Shown here: positions 6,173 to 9,619 of the stretch, in pieces
Layout of the letters: every line of letters begins with the position of its first letter
Position numbering within the stretch: the stretch's first letter is position 1
NCBI GenBank assembly: GCA_023399455.1
Contig: JAEWPN010000236.1
Coordinates: 1 to 9,619, forward strand
Origin: Bacillota bacterium
Lineage (GTDB): Bacteria; Bacillota; Clostridia; Lachnospirales; Lachnospiraceae
Reading direction: 5' to 3'
DNA length: 9,619 bases
Notes under the pieces: model-generated
The model's database searches: none
What the model saw: only the letters and a program-made list of their open reading frames with translations
What the model was told of the DNA's origin: nothing
Translations under genes and position numbers: made by a program

Positions 6173-7198
6173 ATGATAACTAAAAGTAATAACAATACAT
6201 ATGTAAAGCGGGAGTTTAGCAGTCACCAGAATTTGGATTGCCCCATTTGTGAAGGATTTTCAGGCATTTTTATGCAAGGTATAGAGACAAACGAGAGTCA
6301 GTTTAAAATACCGTCTGGTTTAGGTTATGGATGCAGTAAAAGAATTAAATTAGGAGATGCTATCGAGGTATGTTTTAATGACATGCAGTTGTATCAAGAG
6401 GTACAGTTGTCGGGAAAGACGCAAGGAGATGCTTATGTCCTGATGTTCTGTCTGGGTGAAAACATGGTATGGCAAGAAACGAATAGCAAGCAGTCAATGG
6501 AACTTGAAAAAGACACCGGAGTTTTGTATCATGTCCGTGATATCGATGAAATAGGAATCTATGAAAAAAGCCGTCACTATCAAGGGATTACACTTACATT
6601 TCACCCGAAGAAATTTCTTAAGTATTTTTCGCCCGAAGAAGAATGCTCTCTATTTTCAAAAAGACTGAAAAATTACGAATATGCTATACACGATCTTTCC
6701 TCCCAGACAAAAATTATTCTTGCGGAAACCCTGCGCTGCCCTTATGCGGGAAGAATGAAAATGTTATATTTGGAAGGGAAGGCACTGGAATTGCTGGCGG
6801 CGTGTGTCAATACAATTAGAGAAGGAGAAAATACTTCCGCCGATTTTGTAAAACTGTCCAAAATGGATATGGAGAGTATTCGACATGCAAAAAATATATT
6901 AGACAACAGAATGTCTTCTCCCATTACAATAGCGGCTTTGGCTCGTACGGTTTGTATAAGCGAATCAAAACTAAAGAGCGGATTTAAACATGTTTATGGA
7001 AAACCAATTTATACGTACTTTCTTGATAAGCGTATGGAGACGGCCCGTATTACGTTAGAAACACAATCGGTAAGTATCGCTCAGGTTGCTGAATTTGTTG
7101 GTTATGAGAGCAGCAGTAGTTTTTCCAAGGCGTTCCATAAGAAGTTCGGATTTTACCCAAGTGAATGTATCTTATCCGCACGATTTAATAACAACTGA
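6173..7198 (+). CDS. AraC-family transcriptional regulator, PchR-like
   Basis: Protein of 341 residues. The C-terminal domain (about 235-335) has the AraC double helix-turn-helix: ITIAALARTVCISESKLK (251-268), and SIAQVAEFVGYESSSSFSKAF (301-321) followed by FGFYPSE. Just before it, C189-P-Y-A-G and the run L198-Y-L-E-G-K-A-L-E-L-L-A (198-209) match the linker typical of PchR-type regulators, which in Pseudomonas respond to ferric pyochelin. The start at 6173 follows AGAGG (6162-6166) by 6 bases. A longer frame from a TTG at 6107 would begin inside operator C and lacks a ribosome binding site. Its own promoter carries operator C, and the ECF operon lies just downstream, so it is likely the local activator of that operon. 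PchR-like assignment is good; the ligand is unknown. Confidence 0.92.
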   Translation: MITKSNNNTYVKREFSSHQNLDCPICEGFSGIFMQGIETNESQFKIPSGLGYGCSKRIKLGDAIEVCFNDMQLYQEVQLSGKTQGDAYVLMFCLGENMVWQETNSKQSMELEKDTGVLYHVRDIDEIGIYEKSRHYQGITLTFHPKKFLKYFSPEEECSLFSKRLKNYEYAIHDLSSQTKIILAETLRCPYAGRMKMLYLEGKALELLAACVNTIREGENTSADFVKLSKMDMESIRHAKNILDNRMSSPITIAALARTVCISESKLKSGFKHVYGKPIYTYFLDKRMETARITLETQSVSIAQVAEFVGYESSSSFSKAFHKKFGFYPSECILSARFNNN

Positions 7199-7237
7199 TT
7201 GGACATTAGAAATATCTCTTTGGAAATGTGAAAAGAA

Positions 7238-7253
7238 GTTAGTTTATGCTAAC
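7238..7253. promoter_or_regulatory. Operator D: GTTAG-N6-CTAAC palindrome upstream of the ECF operon
   Basis: GTTAG-TTTATG-CTAAC, with 5-bp arms and the same outer halves as operators A and C. On the opposite strand it reads ACAAGGTTAG at its left edge, the same ten bases as at operator C. No strong promoter is visible. The best -35 is TGGACA (7200-7205) with a poor -10 (GGAAAT, 7222-7227, 16-base spacer); this would again place the palindrome 10 bases after the -10. A weak promoter would fit activation by an AraC protein. Confidence 0.6.
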
Positions 7254-7257
7254 CTTG

Positions 7258-7291
7258 TCGTACCGGCAAATGATTGCCGGTACGATTTTTT
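7258..7291 (+). terminator. Strong intrinsic terminator between second AraC gene and ECF operon
   Basis: TCGTACCGGCA (7258-7268) and TGCCGGTACGA (7275-7285) form a perfect 11-bp stem with a 6-base loop, followed by six T residues (7286-7291). It ends the regulator transcript. The ECF ribosome binding site begins only 9 bases later (7300), leaving no room for a promoter in between. Transcription of the ECF genes must therefore start upstream and read through, so this may also be an attenuator. Confidence 0.85.
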
Positions 7292-7312
7292 ACATTTACA
7301 GGAGGATTTTTA

Positions 7313-7657
7313 ATGGATAAAACACAAAAATTGAATGTCCGTGATTTAATCACTATCGGCATTCTCAGTGCAGTATTTGCTGTGGTATATGTAGGAGTGG
7401 GCATGATCACCGGCAGCACTCCGATTGGATGGCTGTTCACCAATGCAATCCTTGCTTTACCCTTAGGAATTGTTTATATGCTTTTGCTTGCTAAGGTTCC
7501 CAAGAAAGGCTCCGCATTAATTTTGGGAGTTGTTTTTTGTCTTGTTATGATTCTGATGGGACATTGGTGGCCCAGTACAATGCTGGTCGGTTTGTTTGCA
7601 TTGATTGCAGAAATTGTTTCCATGATAATAGGTAAAAAAGATTCAGTGGGATGCTGA
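7313..7657 (+). CDS. ECF transporter S component, MptD/Trep_Strep family, N-terminal part (frameshifted)
   Basis: First 114 residues of a substrate-binding membrane (S) component. The N-terminus (KLNVRDLITIGILSAVFAVVY) and the following hydrophobic helices, plus a GHWWPST turn (about 84-90), match the MptD/Trep_Strep family of ECF transporters, whose substrate is not established. AGGAGG at 7300-7305 sits 7 bases before the ATG. The frame ends abnormally after GKKDSVGC, while the rest of the family sequence continues in the -1 frame at 7651-7905. The break lies at a run of six A (7634-7639). One more A would give an uninterrupted reading through GKKRFSGMLTAFV into the second part, for a protein of about 198 residues, close to the usual family length. 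It is either a real frameshift, a sequencing error, or a recoding site. Confidence 0.82.
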   Translation: MDKTQKLNVRDLITIGILSAVFAVVYVGVGMITGSTPIGWLFTNAILALPLGIVYMLLLAKVPKKGSALILGVVFCLVMILMGHWWPSTMLVGLFALIAEIVSMIIGKKDSVGC

Positions 7658-7905
7658 CCGCATTTGTGATTTATATGATTGGTTTTCCCATTGCGGCGTT
7701 CGCCCCGCTGGTGTGGTTTAAGGATGCATACATAAGCGCTTACCCTCCCGAAACGGCTGCCTACTACGAGGGACTTGCGCAATTGCTGGGCGGTGGTATG
7801 TTCTGGCTGGTTATTGCGGTAACGGCTATTGGCGCTGTTATCGGTGCTTTCCTGGGTAAGGCCGTATTGAAAAAGCACTTTGTGAAAGCAGGAATTGTAA
7901 AGTAA
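7651..7905 (+). CDS. ECF transporter S component, MptD/Trep_Strep family, C-terminal part (frameshifted)
   Basis: Frame of 84 residues carrying the second half of the S component: MLTAFVIYMIGFPIAAFAPLVW, a short loop with YISAYPPETAAYY, then a long helix and the characteristic family ending AFLGKAVLKKHFVKAGIVK. The ATG at 7651 has no convincing ribosome binding site, and the reading frame is already open from 7636, so this is probably not an independent gene. It belongs with the product starting at 7313. The TAA stop is followed directly by the ATG of the T component, implying coupled translation, which would be lost or reduced if ribosomes stop at the premature TGA at 7655. Confidence 0.78.
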   Translation: MLTAFVIYMIGFPIAAFAPLVWFKDAYISAYPPETAAYYEGLAQLLGGGMFWLVIAVTAIGAVIGAFLGKAVLKKHFVKAGIVK

Positions 7906-8634
7906 ATGGAGGCGAAAAAGAATCATTTCAAAGAACGTGACTTGGATGTTCGCATTAAGCTGCTGATTATAATTGAATCCGGCCTTCTTACATTTTTCAC
8001 TGGCAGTAACCGGATGATCATGCTTGCGGCACTGGCGTCTCTTGTCATATTGCTGTGGTTTCGGCAAATTCGAACGGCTCTTCAATTTTCCGCAGTCTTT
8101 GCAGGGGTATTTGCCATCAGCAATATCTCTTACCAATGGGAGGCACAGGTTTTTGGCATGGTTCTGGGAATGTTAACCTTTCTTATTCTTAGAATGATTC
8201 CGGTACTGATGTTAGGGAGTTGGCTTGTTCGAACAGTCAAAATTAATGATTTTATTGCTTCGTTGGAAAAAATGAAGATTCCTTCCAACGTTATTATCCC
8301 ATTAGCAGTTACCTTACGCTTTATGCCGACAATACAGACCGAGTTCCGCTATATAAAAAATACGATGAAAATGCGAGGAATCAGTCTTTCCCTGGGCGCA
8401 GTTGTAAAAAAACCGCTTGTGACCACAGAGTATGCTATGGTACCGCTTTTGATGCGCAGCATTAAAGTGGCGGATGAGTTGTCCGCATCGGCTCTTACCA
8501 GAGGTCTTGGAAGCCATAAGAAGCGCACTTCCTATCGGGATGTGCGCTTAAACTCCAATGATGCCTTCTGGGCTTTGGGATTCACTTTGTTTGTCATAGG
8601 AGTTTCGCTCATTCAGAAAGTCCTGACAGTATAA
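7906..8634 (+). CDS. ECF transporter T component (EcfT/CbiQ family)
   Basis: Membrane protein of 242 residues that couples the ATPases to the S component. The hydrophobic N-terminal half (about 18-110) is followed by a cytoplasmic region with the two short coupling motifs typical of EcfT: M-R-G (around residue 157, in MKMRGIS) and T-R-G (around 199, in ALTRGLG), each in an amphipathic helix. RFMPTIQTEF (about 138-147) is also characteristic of the family. A last membrane helix lies near 222-240. Its ATG directly follows the S component stop, with only a weak ribosome binding site, and its own stop TAA overlaps the AGGAGG of the ATPase gene. It is thus the middle gene of a tightly packed S-T-A operon. 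A dedicated T and A pair suggests a group I (self-contained) ECF transporter. Confidence 0.92.
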   Translation: MEAKKNHFKERDLDVRIKLLIIIESGLLTFFTGSNRMIMLAALASLVILLWFRQIRTALQFSAVFAGVFAISNISYQWEAQVFGMVLGMLTFLILRMIPVLMLGSWLVRTVKINDFIASLEKMKIPSNVIIPLAVTLRFMPTIQTEFRYIKNTMKMRGISLSLGAVVKKPLVTTEYAMVPLLMRSIKVADELSASALTRGLGSHKKRTSYRDVRLNSNDAFWALGFTLFVIGVSLIQKVLTV

Positions 8635-8648
8635 GGAGGCATGAAAGT

Positions 8649-9619
8649 ATGATACAGTTTCAAAACGTTAGTTTTCAATATAATGAAACAGACGGCAATG
8701 GAATTTACAATATAAACGTATGTATAAAAAAGGGAGAATTCGTATTGTTGTCAGGGCGCAGCGGGTGTGGAAAAACTACTTTCACCCGCTGCGTCAATGG
8801 GTTAATTCCACATTTTTATGAAGGAAGCTTAAATGGTCGTGTTTTATTAAAGGGTAATAATGTTTCAGGAATGAAATTAAATGAAATCGCTGAAACTGTC
8901 GGCTCAGTTTTTCAAAATCCGCGTTCTCAATTTTTTACAACAGATACGGTTTCTGAGGTTGCTTTTGCATGTGAAAATGCCTCTATTCCTCAAAAGGAGT
9001 TAATAGCCCGGGTAAACAAATCGATGAAAGAGTTAAATATAGAACATCTGAAAGATAAAAGTTTATTTGAATTATCCGGTGGTGAGCGCCAGCGTGTGGC
9101 CATTGCATCGGTTCATGCGCTATCGCCGGAAATTTATGTATTTGATGAACCTTCTGCAAATTTAGATGCACGAGCAACAGAAGAATTAATGCAGGCGCTT
9201 TTACTTTTAAAGAAAAAAGGGGCGACGGTTATTATCTCCGAGCACCGTCTTTACTATCTTAGGGATTTAATTGATAAAGTCATTTACATGGAGAACGGAC
9301 AAATTGTAAAAGAATATTCCAGAGCGGAGTTTCTCTGCCTTACAGACACCGATTTTGTGTCTATGGGACTGCGCTGTCTCTATCAAGAAAAGCTTAGTCC
9401 TTTACATTACTTTCAACAGCGAACGGGTACCCCTCTGTTAAGTGTAGAGCATATTGATTTCAATTATAAAAAGAACGACGCTGTGCTTTCGGACATCAGT
9501 TTTGAAGGTAACAAAGGTGAGATTATCGGCATTATCGGTAACAATGGTGAAGGGAAAAGTACGCTTGCCCAGCTGCTTTGCGGACTCATTAAGGAGCAAA
9601 ACGGAAAGATTCTCATTTC
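8649..9619 (+). CDS. ECF transporter A component, double ATPase (partial, runs off window)
   Basis: Open from the ATG at 8649 to the window end (323 residues seen, no stop). The first nucleotide-binding domain (1-230) is complete: Walker A GRSGCGKTT (36-44), Q-loop Q89 in VFQNPRSQFF, signature LSGGE (142-146), Walker B VFDEP (164-168) and H-loop H199. VFQNPxxQ is typical of EcfA/CbiO ATPases. A linker (about 231-262) leads into a second domain starting LLSVEHIDFNY, with Walker A GNNGEGKST (297-305). It is therefore a fused EcfA1-EcfA2-type protein, as often found beside MptD/Trep_Strep S components; such fusions run to roughly 470-560 residues, so a third or more is missing. AGGAGG at 8634-8639 supports the start. 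An ATG at 8641 reaches TGA after two codons. This protein powers the S/T complex from the cytoplasm. Confidence 0.93.
   Translation, partial: MIQFQNVSFQYNETDGNGIYNINVCIKKGEFVLLSGRSGCGKTTFTRCVNGLIPHFYEGSLNGRVLLKGNNVSGMKLNEIAETVGSVFQNPRSQFFTTDTVSEVAFACENASIPQKELIARVNKSMKELNIEHLKDKSLFELSGGERQRVAIASVHALSPEIYVFDEPSANLDARATEELMQALLLLKKKGATVIISEHRLYYLRDLIDKVIYMENGQIVKEYSRAEFLCLTDTDFVSMGLRCLYQEKLSPLHYFQQRTGTPLLSVEHIDFNYKKNDAVLSDISFEGNKGEIIGIIGNNGEGKSTLAQLLCGLIKEQNGKILI

Noticed and set aside
7634..7640. Classic A-AAA-AAG programmed frameshift heptamer in the S component
   Set aside because: The heptamer is present but out of phase: the zero-frame codons are AAA AAA GAT, not AAA AAG. Only single-tRNA slippage would work, and no stimulatory stem-loop or internal Shine-Dalgarno was evident, so an indel or sequencing error is the simpler reading.
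7474..8136. Long minus-strand open frame (220 codons) opposite the ECF S and T genes
   Set aside because: The product is rich in His, Lys, Gln and Cys without domain character, and it is antisense to two recognisable membrane-protein genes. It is a coding shadow.
8641..8652. ATG at 8641 as the ECF ATPase start
   Set aside because: It reaches TGA after two codons. The ATG at 8649 opens the conserved ATPase frame and is suitably spaced from AGGAGG.
8667..8680. GTTAGTTTTCAA near the start of the ECF ATPase gene as another operator copy
   Set aside because: Only one half-site is present, it has no CTAAC partner, and it simply encodes the conserved N-terminal strand of the ATPase.

Overview
The window looks like chromosomal DNA of a low-to-moderate GC Firmicute, most likely an anaerobic Clostridia/Lachnospiraceae-type gut bacterium. 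Reasons are strong AGGAGG ribosome binding sites, near-consensus sigma-A promoters, a Gram-positive lipoprotein signal and the gene families present. The assignment is an inference from style, not from a marker gene. Base composition falls from the siderophore-uptake genes (richer in G+C) to the second AraC gene and the ECF genes (richer in A+T).

Layout. Left, minus strand (35-971): a small six-helix GAP/LysE-superfamily membrane protein with its own promoter and a clear ykkC-class riboswitch (probably guanidine-I) whose 3' end overlaps a terminator hairpin. Centre, minus strand (981-4969): a compact four-gene ferric-siderophore ABC importer, in transcription order lipoprotein receptor, two FecCD permeases and ATPase. 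Divergently, plus strand (5004-7198): two tandem AraC-family regulators; the second has features of PchR-type (ferric-siderophore-sensing) regulators. Right, plus strand (7238-9619): an ECF-type importer of the MptD/Trep_Strep family, with S component (split by a one-base homopolymer frameshift), T component and a double-ATPase A component that runs off the window end.

What links the region is a 16-bp palindrome, GTTAG-N6-CTAAC. It lies just downstream of the -10 box of the siderophore operon (with a degenerate second copy over its -35), at the same place downstream of the -10 box of the second AraC gene, and again upstream of the ECF operon. I infer one metal- or iron-responsive regulon in which a classical siderophore importer and an ECF importer of unknown substrate are co-controlled by a shared repressor plus local AraC-type sensors. 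The ECF system is therefore a candidate importer for a metallophore, haem-like compound or other iron-related molecule. The other candidate for novelty is the ykkC-controlled GAP-family protein, a possible exporter of the riboswitch ligand.
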